Shown: in pieces, positions 1 to 11,892 of the stretch
Layout: each line of letters begins with the position of its first letter
Numbering within the stretch: position 1 is the first letter of the stretch
Assembly (NCBI GenBank): GCA_963573305.1
Contig: OY754339.1
Coordinates: 13,377,941 to 13,441,940 of the forward strand
Source of the DNA: Pyrrhosoma nymphula
Taxonomy: Eukaryota > Arthropoda > Insecta > Odonata > Coenagrionidae
DNA length: 64,000 nucleotides
Reading direction: 5' to 3'
The notes under the pieces: generated by a model
What the model was told of the DNA's origin: nothing
The model's database searches: none
The model's input: the letters and a program-made list of their open reading frames with translations, nothing else
Program-made: the position numbers and the translations under genes

Positions 1-1239
1 ATTGAGCTGAAATTGTGCATTATTCTAGCGTTTATGGTAAGGAATGCTTGTAGGAGTTATGGCGTTAGGCCGCAAATGCCTCTAAAAGGAGCCCTTCGGA
101 AGAATATCACTAAAATGGAATATTGCACAATGTTAGTCACTTGTAGTACACACCATTTAAACCGTAATGGATTTGGATCAGAGATGAGAGGCCCTAAGGC
201 CCCAATCAGTGCTCTTTGTTTCTTCATTACGGATTAAGTGATGAAGCGATTACCATGAAAATTTGCACTCGGGCACTTGATGGTTACAAGTCATTTGAGA
301 AAGGCCCTAGAGCCTCAAGGATCGTAAAGTGGGCCCTCCAATTGTTTTTACAAAATACAATTCAATTGGGTTCTTATATTCCGGATTTTTTATATTTTAC
401 TCCCATTAGAAAAGCATTGGAATCAGTGTAGAGATTTCATTTTTTGCTTTTTAAATGACTTTCACTCATGATAAAACATTGAAATTTTCACTTGCGGATG
501 GTGAAGGAATGAAGTAGGTATTTAATTATCACATGCGATTTTTATACGCTTCGTTTTTGCCTAAAATTTATGTTTTCATTGAAAAAATTATCAAATTTTC
601 CCTGATTTCAGCAATAGGATATTTCCTTGGCAACCAGGGCAAGGGCTATTTATGGAACTTATTCTCGGAGCATCTATGGTTTACATTAGATTAAATGATC
701 AATACAAGCAAATTTCGGTGAGTTTTCAGCTGGGGTATTTTTCACTCCAACCTCTTTCTGTGCGTGTAACGGCTGCTATGTGGTACTTGCATTTAGCACG
801 TCACATTGATTCTTAAAATAATATGTAATGATTTTTATGTTTTCTCTCTTCCTATGAAATTCAACGGGCACCTTCATCTTGCCCTTATTTCCATTACTTC
901 TTATCTTAGCAAATGGTACATTTGTTTTTTTTCTGCATTGTAATATTACTAGGATATGCCATTAAAATTTTTTGAAAATTAGACTTTAAGTTTCATATTA
1001 CGTCAAATCCTGTGCAACGTCGCGACGTCGGGTGCCTCTGCTAGTTCATAATAGGCTCGCCATCGCCGTCGTTGCTCCGACCATATGAGGATCTAATTTT
1101 GAATTTGTGAATTTTACATTAAATGCAGAAACCCAAAAATATGTAACATGAATAACAACAGAGCTGAAATAGGTTCCTTCTTGTTACGCGAAACATTAAG
1201 ATGTTTTCAGGCGGTTGCATCTTGCGTAATTCTTCGGGG
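1..1239. other. AT-rich intergenic DNA, no gene seen
   Basis: The stretch is AT-rich with only short open frames (up to 74 codons) and no recognisable protein motif, RNA fold or terminal repeat. I see nothing in it that I can name. Confidence 0.5.
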
Positions 1240-1316
1240 GGAAAGTCAACCGGGACTCGAACCCGGATCCCTCGATATCATCGCGCCGAGCCAGTTAGGC
1301 TACTCCTTCTCCTTTG
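1240..1316 (-). mobile_element. tRNA-derived SINE head, minus strand
   Basis: On the minus strand the sequence has a polymerase III A box (TAGCCTAACTGG, 1291-1302) and a B box (GGTTCGAGTCC, 1253-1263). The B box lies inside a perfect T-arm of five pairs (CCGGG / CCCGG). No matching acceptor stem is visible, so this is a tRNA-like SINE head and not a tRNA gene. A second copy of the same head lies immediately to the right in the opposite orientation. Confidence 0.7.
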
Positions 1317-1320
1317 TGGA

Positions 1321-1395
1321 TTTTACTGGTTAAAGCGCTCGGCGCGATGATATTGAGGGATCCGGGTTCGAGTCCCGGTCAAGGCGAATTACTTT
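1321..1395 (+). mobile_element. tRNA-derived SINE head, plus strand
   Basis: This is the plus-strand partner of the preceding SINE head. It shares the GCTCGGCGCGATGATAT block and the GGTTCGAGTCC B box (1365-1375) in a perfect T-arm. Its A box is weaker (ACTGGTTAAAGC survives). The following sequence (ATTACTTTTTCCTCTGTGG) probably belongs to the SINE body. Confidence 0.65.
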
Positions 1396-1399
1396 TTCC

Positions 1400-3238
1400 T
1401 CTGTGGAATATCGCACTCGTGTGCACTGAAGTCGCTGACTCCTTTTTAACGTAATACCGTGGCTAGTCTCGATATCCTCAAAATCAATTATCAACTTCTT
1501 CACCCCGAAATACTTCCCGATATGAAGTTTTTATGAGATATTTCATTTGTTGCTCTTCAATATTTTATTTAAAAGTAGTTTACGAATGGTCTGACTAGTA
1601 TCCATGTTCTGACTCATGGCAACGTTGTTCAATATTTGCATGAAAACGTTGTTCAGAGTCCACCGAATACAAAATCGGGTCTGTTATTGTGTCCCCGCGC
1701 TAATCTAAAACCTCTTTTTTGTTGACAGTATATACTCTCGTGTATTCGCTAATTTTCTTCGACGTGTTGTTGCTCTTGAGTTGTTTCCTTGTTGATTTAA
1801 TTTGTTTGTTGAAATATCCAGGGAGTATCGCCGTTTTTGAACATTATTTATTTGTTTATTATTCCCCTCTTGGGAGACGGTTGATAAATAAGCGATAAAC
1901 AAAAGATGAATTTAACCTTTCCGTGTGTCTTCATCGCAGCATATCGATTCTAGCGTTCGTCGTTGCTTGGTTTTAGTTTTTTGCCCATAATAAATTTAGT
2001 TCCGAATTGATTTTTTCCGATCCCTCAGAAATTTTTACAAACGTTTCAATGCATCTCCAGTTAAGCTTTCCTTCGAATTACGGGGATAGTATTCGTTAAA
2101 TGTAAAAACATGGCTGACCGTATTGCTCATTTCCCATATGACCAAAGTAAAAATATTCCAACTTAGAATGCCCTTATTCCTGTTAGCTTGGCTTGAGTAA
2201 ATTGCTGTAATGGTGGTAAAGGAAGCTCCGCATTCTTTTGATGACTTGTAGCTGCTGATATTAGATTAGAAAATTTGTGGCAAAACGCTGTTATTACCTA
2301 AACAGTCTAGGCTCATCGATAAATGTCGATTCAACCTGTAATGCATTCGTTATTGCACTGTTATTCTTAAGTCAGTGACGGAGTGGGGGAACAGAGAGAA
2401 GTAGTTAACGTGAGAGCACAGAACTCATGTCTCACGTTTGCGGAGCGCATGAATGGGCATTCCATCTACTCTTTATGGATCTTCATCGGCCTTTCAGCGT
2501 ATTGATTTTCTTGCGCACGTAGCTCGTCAACATTTCGACCAGTGACAGGCAAAATATGCGATAGGTAATATTTTGATGTTTTCGCCCTATTTACCGCCCG
2601 AAGAACACTCTTTATACAGGTACTTCAATTTTTGACTCATCTGTGTGCGCTGCAGTTCCATGCAAGCAGTTAAAAATAAGCAATGTGTATATTGGCGTGA
2701 ATTATATATCAATATCAGTAGTGCAATGGCGTGATTTCACATCAAGGAAGCACTATTCAAGTAATGTGTTGCCCTTCAAGGTTTTGATCTATTTCTGAAT
2801 CATATGATCCAAGCGATGACTATGGTAGTTCTAATTAGTACTAAATCTGCGCTAAAGGTAGTGCGATGGTTCCGAAGTTTGATTTTTAGCGTTTTTGAAA
2901 AGAGGTCTATTTCATAATTAGGTCGGAGGTTGTGTCTATTCATTTGTCTTCTTTCTGTATCAAGTCAAAGTTGTTTATTGCCATATTTTACAGAAAATAC
3001 ACGCAATCACATTATAAACAAAAAATTAAAATTGCACAACAATTACAAAACAACTGCTAATGTGGTCCACGCTGTATACAATTACCGCCTCCATGGTGTA
3101 GCCTTTCAGTCTGCGGCAAATTATGCCTCTCATCAACGGGACCATTTTTGGTCCGGCATTCGCCCACGCATCGGACCTTGGAAAACCACCTCTGAGGTTA
3201 GCATTCATTGCCACATTTATATCAGATCTAGCCACAAT
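1400..3238. other. AT-rich intergenic DNA, no gene seen
   Basis: Open frames reach 124 codons (2930-3304 plus) but resemble no protein family I know, and that one runs into the adjacent MITE. No repeat, RNA or regulatory structure could be supported. Confidence 0.45.
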
Positions 3239-3690
3239 TTAAGGTGGTTGGAGCAATTTTTATGTACAGATTTGAGTCAATCTTTGTATATTTGTTCTCA
3301 TTAGTGATACTTACATAAAAGTGAAAAATATTGCATCAGGTCATACCGATTTGGTTTTTTGTTAATTCAATTCTATTGTATTCTATTAACTCGTAGCCTT
3401 ATGGCACATGACATATATTTCGTAATAATGCGATTTCATATGTGGACATAGATTTTCCTCTTAGCACGAAATGAAATTTTTTTTTACAACTCTTGATAAA
3501 AATACCAAGGTGTCACGCAGAGTCCAGTATTCGAAAACAACAAATTTAAATATAATTTTGTCTAAATTTCGAATGCCGGGCCGAAAACCATAATTTTAGT
3601 TATAACATGCTTTAACTAAGGAAGAAATGTAAAATATAATCCTCTCTAATCACTTCCATTGCTGCCTGTAACAACGCGAGGAATATTCCT
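3239..3690. mobile_element. TTAAGG-ended MITE, copy 1 (right-truncated)
   Basis: It begins TTAAGGTGGTTGGAGCAAT and shares, in order, several blocks with the copy at 23695: TTCTCATTAGTGAT, CATGACATATATTTCGTAAT, an AAGGTGTCAC-like block, and CACTTCCATTGCTGCCTGTA near 3650-3670. After that the similarity stops, so the right terminus is missing. No coding capacity is visible; it fits a non-autonomous DNA transposon. Confidence 0.65.
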
Positions 3691-3699
3691 GTTTTGCCT

Positions 3700-4170
3700 T
3701 CTTCGTCTTGATGAGCGCTGATCCTCTCTGAGCTCTCCTGTGTTTCCCCCGAGTGTGTTTGTTGTGTCTGTCTCTTCACCGTGCATTCGTAGGCGGCGGA
3801 TGCGTGACTAAAGGCCACGGATGATGAGGATACAAACCACCATCTCGGATACACGAATCCCTTACCCTCACATTAACTCCAACCGTGCGTTTTTCACATG
3901 AATACACCCCTCTTTGGAAATTGTGTAGGAACGTGAAGCTGTCCGAAAAGGGTGTAAACGTGTAGCAACCTTATCTCTTGAGTTACCCTGCGTGATGACT
4001 CTTCCCCCGTATTCACCTATTGTAAGCAGATGCATGAGCTGGTTGTGTGTGGCTGCAGATAGGCAACCCTTCTCCGAATATCCCGATTAGTGGCACTAGA
4101 TGTTTTTTTCCGAAGGTTCCAGCTACCCTGCCTGTCCTCTGTGGCATTCACCGACCCGTGTCATGTTTTA
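3700..4170. other. Intergenic DNA, no gene seen
   Basis: Unique-looking sequence of mixed composition between the MITE and a GC-richer island. The 80-codon minus frame at 3612-3854 starts in the MITE and matches nothing I recognise. Confidence 0.4.
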
Positions 4171-4436
4171 GAACAGAGCTCTGTCTCTCTCGGTAGTGAG
4201 CGGACGCTCTCGGGAATTAATAAGAAGCCGGCGAAGTGAATTCTTGTCGGGAGCCCGCGGCCGGGTTCCCACGGCGCTAGAATGGGAGAGAGGGGACGGC
4301 GCAAGAAGCGAAGCAACGTCCCCCGCCCTTACGAATCGATCACACGCCGAGGAGTGTGGTGCTCTCCTCTCTCTCTCCCTGTCGCGGTGCGACCACTCGC
4401 GGCGCGCGCGGTGCGGATCCCATCATGAGAGTGCAC

Positions 4437-4475
4437 TCAGTCGCACCCCAACACGTTCTCTCTCTCGGTGCTGTG
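4437..4475 (+). promoter_or_regulatory. Candidate arthropod-type core promoter (Inr + DPE-like)
   Basis: TCAGTCG at 4437-4443 matches the arthropod initiator consensus TCAGTY, with the A at 4439 as a possible +1. TCGGTGCT lies near +27, one base from the KCGGTTSK downstream element known in Drosophila. The pair sits in a GC-rich island (about 4180-4500) between AT-rich flanks. No first exon with coding potential follows, so this is only a motif-level candidate. Confidence 0.25.
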
Positions 4476-4499
4476 TGCATTGTGGTTGACGAGGCCATT

Positions 4500-7140
4500 T
4501 GCCATTAATTCGGAGGAAAGAAATCGATGCACGAGTCGATGGCATTGTCCCTTTCCCAGCGACATGTTTTTATTCTGGGGATTGATTGTGACAGGAACCT
4601 CCCAGTAAACAGTAAAATGCTATGAAAGTCGTATCACTCCCGTGTATTCCCGTGCTGAAGTGAATATTTAAAACTTGAGAAAATTATGTGTAGTGTCGTA
4701 TCATTCTTCCAGCTACCCTAAAATCATTCACACTGGAAGGCAGAGGGTACGAACTCCGCTGCTGTTCTTGGAAATGAAGTCTGCGAGTCATTGTGAGCCA
4801 TAATTTAATCAAAAGTGTGTCGTGTGACATGTTTAAGTCGTTGGTATAATTCTTATTCGTGACTGTAGTGTGGCGATCGAGGAATCTTAGGGAAAGGAGC
4901 GCAGAGCCCAAATCATGCTGATGCGTGTATCCTCAAAGGAATTCATGCTCTCGAGTGAGGGGAAGCAAGGAGTCAGTTACGCATGGCAGCCAACCTTTCG
5001 GAAGTACAGCGTGTAATATTTGTCATCTCCCGATACAATTGAAAGAAGATCGGGAAGAGACGAAAAACATCCATCTTCCTGCCACCTCCACCCACTCGGA
5101 TTTCCCGGCTTGCCTCTCTCTCTGTGTCCGCCATCCCTCTTCTTCTTCATCCTTCCGCCCTCTTCCTCCCCGCCCCCCCCCACCTCATCTTTCCCCCCTT
5201 CTTCCCTCTTCACTTCCAACCCTCGCCGACCCGAACACCGCCTCCCCTGCCGCCACGTTCCCCGCTCCCATTCCCTCCCTCCCTCTCTGGAAAAAATACC
5301 ACCCGGACATTTCCAACCCCCCCCCCTCCCCTCCTTCCCCCGCCTCCCCTTTCCTTCCCCCCCTGGCCGCCTCCTCTCTCTCTCTCTTCTCTTTGCTCGG
5401 CGGCTGCGAGTTGCGCCCCTTCGCGTCGACCGACCGCCAGGTAGCCGCGCGGGCCACCTCTTCCCAGCTCGCTCCGCTCCCTTTCCACTTCCCGAGACCT
5501 CTCCTTTCGAACGAATGTGTGCTCCACCGTGCTAATCCCCTCCCCCCACCATTTACCCCCTCCTCCCCGTAGTTCCACTCGCTCCTTTGCAAGACAACCA
5601 TCCCCGCATGTGCATAAATGATTGCATAGCGAGAGCGCGTGGTTACCGCACCAACCACGAGACGCCTAATAGGTGTCCTTCATTGTGTGTCGAATGGGGT
5701 GGGTAGATAGATGGATAGGTAAGCGTCTTTATTGGGGCGAGAGTGGGAATTTGAAAGTCCCTTCTTACATATAACCCCTTAGCGCCGGGTAGAGACTTGA
5801 TTGCGGCTCCTCCAATCGCTCTCGCCGTGCGCCGTTAACCGATCCGCTCATCCGGGAGGAATGCGATCGCTTCCCGGAGTCGAGGGATCGCCACCGTCGC
5901 TGTCTTCTTCGCCGCTGGAGATCTCGCGCTTTTGGCGGATCGCCGCTGGGTGTGGTTGGACGGGAGAAGGAAGCCCTAGGGAGGAATGGCTGGCGGAGGA
6001 GGGGGGGGGTGGGGTGGAGTAGATCGCCTGGAAGCGAAGTACATACACTTACAATTGCGGATGAGGGGGCGGGTGAGGAGAGGGGTTCGGGGTGCTGAAG
6101 GTCGTTTTGAAACTGAGAGGGCGGGCATTTTGCGTGGAGCGGTCGGAAGCACGCTGGAAAGGAAAGAGAGGAGACTATGTTATCCGAGGAAGGGTAACGT
6201 GGAGTCTCTATGATCCCTTGAGAACCTCCCCTAAGCGGTGGACTACCAAATGACGATGAGAGGCCCACGAGAAACTCACTCGTTGGTATGTTGTTGTGCA
6301 TATTCGTTGCAATTCAGTGTTTGGTAATTTGTTCGCGTTGCCGTCTTTATCTACTCGGCTGCCCATCGCGGAAGTTGGCATGCCATTAATTGGAGGATTC
6401 TCCAGGTGCGCCCGTGTGATACCTGTGGAACGCCTCGGGTTTTCGGCGGCCCGCACCAATTTATGCTTTCTTCGTCTCGACTCCACTCTCTGCAGGCTGA
6501 GCGTCGACTTCGAGTAAGCGATTCGTGAGCAAGACTCCTCTAGACGCCGCCCCCTCTGCTGGCGCCGCCGTCGACGTGACGCGATGGCGGCGGGGCTCGT
6601 AAAAACGGAAAGAGCTTTGAAAAAATAAAGGAAGAAGGGAGGGCGGCTGGTGGTGCTCTGGCTCCCACGTAAGCCGCCAGCCCTTTGCAGGGCGACCAAC
6701 CCCCCGCTTCTCTCCCCTACCCTTGCCTCCCCCCCCTTCCCCGCCACACGCGGCTCCCCCCCCTCTCGCCTCCGGGCCTTCTATTCTTCCGGGCCGGAGG
6801 AGACGGGAGGGGGGGGGAGGTAGCGCGCTCTGATTCCGCCGTGCGTTGGTCGGAAGTGCCGTCTTCTTTTTGGCATTCGCCGTCTAAATAATTATCGCTC
6901 GGTGCGCTGCAGTCGCTCCAAAATGGCGCCTATCCCCTCCTTCGGAAAGGTGCCCGGCCAGCTGATCCGTTGTGCGTGTGAATGGGAAGATGGTGGCCGC
7001 CGCCTCAATGGTAATATGGCGATCGCCCCGACGCCCTCCCCCACCCCCACGCCCCCCCATGCCCATGGGAAAGCACTGCCCCGGGCATTTAGAGGCGGAC
7101 CATTACTGTTTCCATGCTTATCGAACCATATTTGATGCTC
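4500..7140. other. GC-rich island with pyrimidine and purine tracts
   Basis: 5100-5380 is an almost pure C/T tract on the plus strand, with overlapping Pro/Ser-rich frames of up to 215 codons that mirror the base composition. 5990-6170 is G-rich and 6700-6830 switches from C-rich to G-rich. The open frames on both strands are compositional and show no domain. I annotate no gene; a promoter or first-exon role cannot be excluded. Confidence 0.45.
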
Positions 7141-7149
7141 CTCGCCTTT

Positions 7150-9540
7150 GAGGGCCACTTAACGTTCAAACATACCTTCCATACGTCATTCGGAAAGCGC
7201 TCAAATCCATAAATGATCCATGGAAAACCGACTAGTGCCGTAAAATAAATTGTAAAAATGAATTATGGATAATTTCTCCGTACCCCTGAAATATTATTAT
7301 CGGGAGACCCTTTAATTCCCGGGAACGCATTTTGCATTCCGTATATGGATGTTTGACTACTAAGAAAGAGTCGTATCCTGTCGCCTCCTATGCTGTCGGC
7401 TGGCGATCTTTGTGAATGATTTCAAGGACGCCTACACTGGTGACAGTGGTGGCATGACGAAAGCGAGGATATCGCTTTAAACTGATATCTTTGGTGAATG
7501 AAATGATAACCAAAGAGAATATTTCCTTAGATACATGCGCCACACACGCCTAGAACAAACCTTGTTATTGAAAAGTATTTCCCCCTATTTAGATGAGGGA
7601 GGATGTAAAACGCTCGAACAGGACGTTGATTAGTGTCAGCTTGATATTTGCTTACTTACATGCTTCCTGTATATATTCGCGTATGTGCTAATTGAATATG
7701 CTTGGTAAGCTTGAAGCTTTCTTAGAAGTCATACACAGATGTCGGGAGGTCAAAATAAAAGCCATCGAGGTGTTGTGGCCTCGAATGTCCGAATGTTCCG
7801 AGCTGTGCGTCGATGATGTCGTCGACCTGGAAATGTAACACAAACTTTAACAGCTGTGAATTCTTGATTCGAAAATGTTCCTCTGAATGAGATGTTGACT
7901 GGTTTTCCTGCTAATGAACAGGGCACAAAATATGGCTACGCAATGTGTAACCTAATTAACTTACCTACTGTGAAATATTGATCTGTGAATGAAAATTGCT
8001 TGAACTACCGTGAAGGTCGATATATCGCTTTGAACTCCCCGATTTAATCATGATCATGTTTGCTAACTTTGTGAATGAAGGAAACTCGGATAGGTAAAAT
8101 AAAATTTGCTAGCCAGCTCTAGTGGCAAGAATTACGGAAGGCATTAAACTTTGTCGCTGCGCATGAAAAGATCGATGACGGTTTTTCTCAAACGGGGTAA
8201 GGACCTTATCCTCCATTTAGAATAAGGCTTGTCATGAACTACTCCTACCTTACCCTACTTTGGTTTTCCGGACGTTCAAGAGCATTTGTATTGTTCCGCG
8301 GAGGCAATGCCTCCAAAACAGCTGTTTCCTAATCATTTGTCAATTGACACATTTTCAATGTCCTTCGCGTAAGAGATTCAAACTTGGACTCGCCAGAATC
8401 GGTTTCATAGGTAATCTACCGGTAATCCTACAACTACCTGTTGTGACTGCTAGTCCTTGGAAAATCGCGTAACCAATTAAACGGTCTTTATTAGCCAATT
8501 ATTCAACGGTCGACCATGCCTCGTCGGGTTTGCCTCCGTGACTGGTTCTCGTATTTCGAGGCGTCTGTGAGGCCAAGAACGGTACCTCGACGCGCACGTG
8601 TCCACGGAAATATCAGACATGGGTTTTTGCTTATGCCTATAGTGGGGATTGCATTTGCTGTTGTTGTTTTCTTTCATTGTTATTGTTTAATTCATAAGTG
8701 CAAAATATAGCACTTATGAATTGAATTGAATTCTCGGGCTTTGATGGTTGAGATTTATCGACCACGAGGTTGTGTAAGCGTAAGTGAAGTGCCATGTGTG
8801 AAGAGAACAGAACATGTTGTATCACTTTGCATGAAGCGGTATTAATTTTTTATTACATTGAGTACATTTGATGACATTGCTTCAGATACTAGTATTATTT
8901 TTGTGATTAGTGTGCGCTGAAGGACTTAGTGAAGGTTAGCTTGCTGTGCAAAAACGAAGGAATGATGTAATTACGAGAAATTTAAGAGGACGCCCATAGT
9001 GGTTTATGTGTTGCACCACCGTGATACTACTTTCTTCATATTTTGGCTCAGAGTGGTGGTGAAAAATGAATGGTCTTTCTGAGCTAGCAGGAAACTAAAG
9101 ATGTTAATCAAGGTACAAGTGATGCCGTTGCGTTTGAAAAATATTTTCTCTGGTAAATCCTCTAAAATGTTCAATATTTACCTAATCCCATTTATTTACT
9201 TATCTCGTCCGGCTCTACTTTTTTATATTCTAAATATCTAACTAAACTAACTTTTTCTGATTAAATATAGTTGTTCCACTCAGCCTAACATTTTTTTTTT
9301 AAGGCTGCCTCCAGTCATAGTGAAATGTAAGCGATTTTCCCATTCGAAAATAGTATTATAATATACACCTCACATGAATTCATTGAAAATCTTATTACGG
9401 CCCTTATATCTATCAATGAGCTTACAACTCTGACTCCCATGTGGTGATTGCATTCATGCCAAGCGGTTAATCGATCAGTTAAAGAAGTTTTAATGCTTTT
9501 TATTCGGAAGTGAATCGGATAATGGTTTTACCTGGTATCC
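7150..9540. other. AT-rich intergenic DNA, no gene seen
   Basis: Open frames are 70 codons or shorter with no recognisable motif. No terminal inverted repeats, tRNA-like boxes or satellites were found by eye. Confidence 0.45.
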
Positions 9541-10735
9541 ATCTCGAGTGAAGGGCCTTAATACTACGATACCTCGTTCACTACCTACGCAGCCAACTTC
9601 GGACAGCGTTCCCTAAACGTCCGCTGCGTTCATTCTTTGGGTTTATGCCTCGGACCTCGCACAGACATTTCCTTCCCTCGTCCTTGCTAGGGAAGTCCTG
9701 GACCTGAAAGCTCAGTTTTAATTACGCGAACTAGGAGGGCAAACTGACATCAAGGGTTAGACTGATTTCCCACCGGATGCCTCTTCACATTCGATCGTCT
9801 GCTGCCGCTCGGCTCCCGCTTAGCGAATTTCCGCTTCTCTCGCGTCTACGTCTTCCCTCCTCCTTTTACTCATCCCTGTGCTCTCCCTTCCTTCCTGAAG
9901 GCGTTCGTTCGTCTCCCGTTCCTCCAAGGAGCCCAGTCTTACGGCGAACGCGAGAGGAAGTATTAAAATGTACCAACCGTGCGTTCGATGGATAGCTCCG
10001 TCGCCGAAACACTTCTCGCCCTTCCGTGATGAATGCGTAGGTCAAAGGGATTGGACAATCCCGAAATTAAGGAAACATAAGGAAACCACTATGGCCAGTC
10101 GCAAGCACACGGGGAAGTCCCCGCGTGGCGCTATCACCAACGAAGAATGCGTATGTGGTGACCGACGCGGTACGTTAGCGTACAGCGATGCGTAATACAT
10201 ATTTTGCGCTCCTTCCTCTCCCCCCCCCCCCGCGCCCCCCCTCCCGACGCCCCTCCCACGGCCGGTGCCCTCCCACCCACCCTCGCCACGTCCGTTTTTA
10301 AGAAACCATCTTTCTCTCCTCCGCCCGCCTCACTGCCCTCACGACGCGGCGAACGAGCCTCTCCCGCTGCGGGTCTCCAATGCCATCATCCCGCCATTGG
10401 TAAACCGGTCGAATTCTTCGTTTCCCACCGTCCTCCTCCTCTTCATCTTCGTTCGTCCTCGCCTACCCGCCCGCATCCTTCCTCGCCGTCCGTCCTCCGC
10501 CCACTCCGCACCGCCCCGTCCTCCCTCCCTCCCCCCTCACCCCACGGCGAATAGCGCAGTGCAATTGGGGCAAAAGAGCATCGGGGGGATGTGGAGCACA
10601 CGACGCGTGCTTGCTCGTGGGAAGCGAAGCGGTTCCTGCGAATGCGACGGAGCGCTGTCTTTGCATCGTGAGGAATTTGGAGACTGGCCATTCGCGAGCA
10701 GCAGCGACGTAGTGCTCTCTCTCTAGCACATTAGT
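9540..10735. other. GC-rich island with C-rich tracts
   Basis: 10210-10550 is strongly C-rich on the plus strand and gives overlapping Pro/Ser/Arg-rich frames (up to 153 codons) on both strands. These look compositional. No gene is supported. Confidence 0.4.
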
Positions 10736-10739
10736 TTCC

Positions 10740-11306
10740 CCAATTCGGACGCCTCATAGACACTCTTGCCCATTTCAAGCGGCGGAGTTTTGACTTTATT
10801 CGTGATTTCAATATTCATCCATAACCAGTCATTTATTTTCTATGAATAGCATTCTTTCTCACTTCATAGTCATATATAGGCTAAAAGATCCAATAATAGT
10901 GTTTTTCATCATAACATCAAATGAACTTTTTCTTCACTCTATCATCAGTGAAACACAGTTTTGTTTTATAATATCAATGAAAAAGTATAAGCATTGTTCT
11001 TTCCAGTGACAAATGATACCTTATTGTTGTTGAATTTTGAAAAATAAAAATCTATTAGGTAGACATTGAGGAAAATAGGAAACCGAGCAGCTTCCTCAGT
11101 GGAATGAGCCCGTTTTAAATTCATGCCCAGTACTCTATAAGGGGTTAATTAAACAATTTTCCTCTTCTGGCTCCCGAGTATTAACTTTCGGTAACAGAAC
11201 ATCTGCTAATCGACCTGTTTTTTGTGTAATGCGTGAATTTAATGAGATTTTTCCAATCATTTCCTGAATGGTGAAATCTGGTTATTGACCAGTTAATTAT
11301 TATAGG
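10740..11306. other. AT-rich intergenic DNA, no gene seen
   Basis: Short frames only. The stretch ends at the left arm of the first foldback element. Nothing else is recognisable. Confidence 0.4.
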
Positions 11307-11509
11307 ATGTTTATGGAGAGTTGGTCATCAATAAATGGATCACATGTGTACCTCTTGCGTACGTTTCGAAAATTTATCTTTTCATCTTGAGGGCTACAAT
11401 AGTAACATGATGTAATAAATTAACAATTGTTTTTCACTAATCTATAATTGTAAAAATATTATTATTACACATGTGATCTTTTTATTGATGACCAACTCTC
11501 CAAAAACAT
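11307..11509 (-). mobile_element. Foldback element 1 with hammerhead-like core
   Basis: Two 44-bp near-perfect inverted arms (11307-11350 and 11466-11509) share GGAGAGTTGGTCATCAATAA and GATCACATGTGTA. Inside, on the minus strand (11363-11391), is CTCAAGA, one U, a hairpin of five perfect pairs (GAAAA / TTTTC), then GAAAC. This is close to the hammerhead core CUGANGA - stem II - GAAA, with G5 changed and one extra nucleotide. Hammerhead motifs are known in the LTR-like ends of Penelope-like elements; assigning this element to them is inference. Confidence 0.5.
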
Positions 11510-11892
11510 TCTTTCATTACCTCCTTCGCAATTCTTAAATCGCACGCCGATTCCGCCTCAACGCAGGAATCACATGGGCTCCGACGCCGGAAGTCTAAGC
11601 AGATCTCAGATCGGCGGCGGCGACGGTGGTGGTGGATTCGACGGCGCTCCCTCTCCTCTGCCGCCCCCTCCTTCCCCTCCTTTCCCCCATTTCGAGGGAC
11701 CAGAGAAGAGATGAGGTGGGAGGGCGCGCTGTGAGCGAGTGGCTACATCGCTACCAAGGGCAAGGACGGGTGGCACTTCTTATCATTGCTACTCTCTTCG
11801 ATCAATTCCCGTGTCTTGGCGTTACGCGTTGACTTTTCTCTACGTGGCGTACGTAGCGAAGTGCATTCATTTCATCGGCGGGCAGGCACTTA

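Noticed and set aside
1253..1375. Functional tRNA genes
   Set aside because: B boxes and T-arms are good but no acceptor or anticodon arm can be folded; SINE heads fit better.
4925..5658. Overlapping frames of 106-215 codons on both strands
   Set aside because: The sequence is almost pure C/T; translations are Pro/Ser runs on one strand and Gly/Arg/Glu runs on the other, with no domain.
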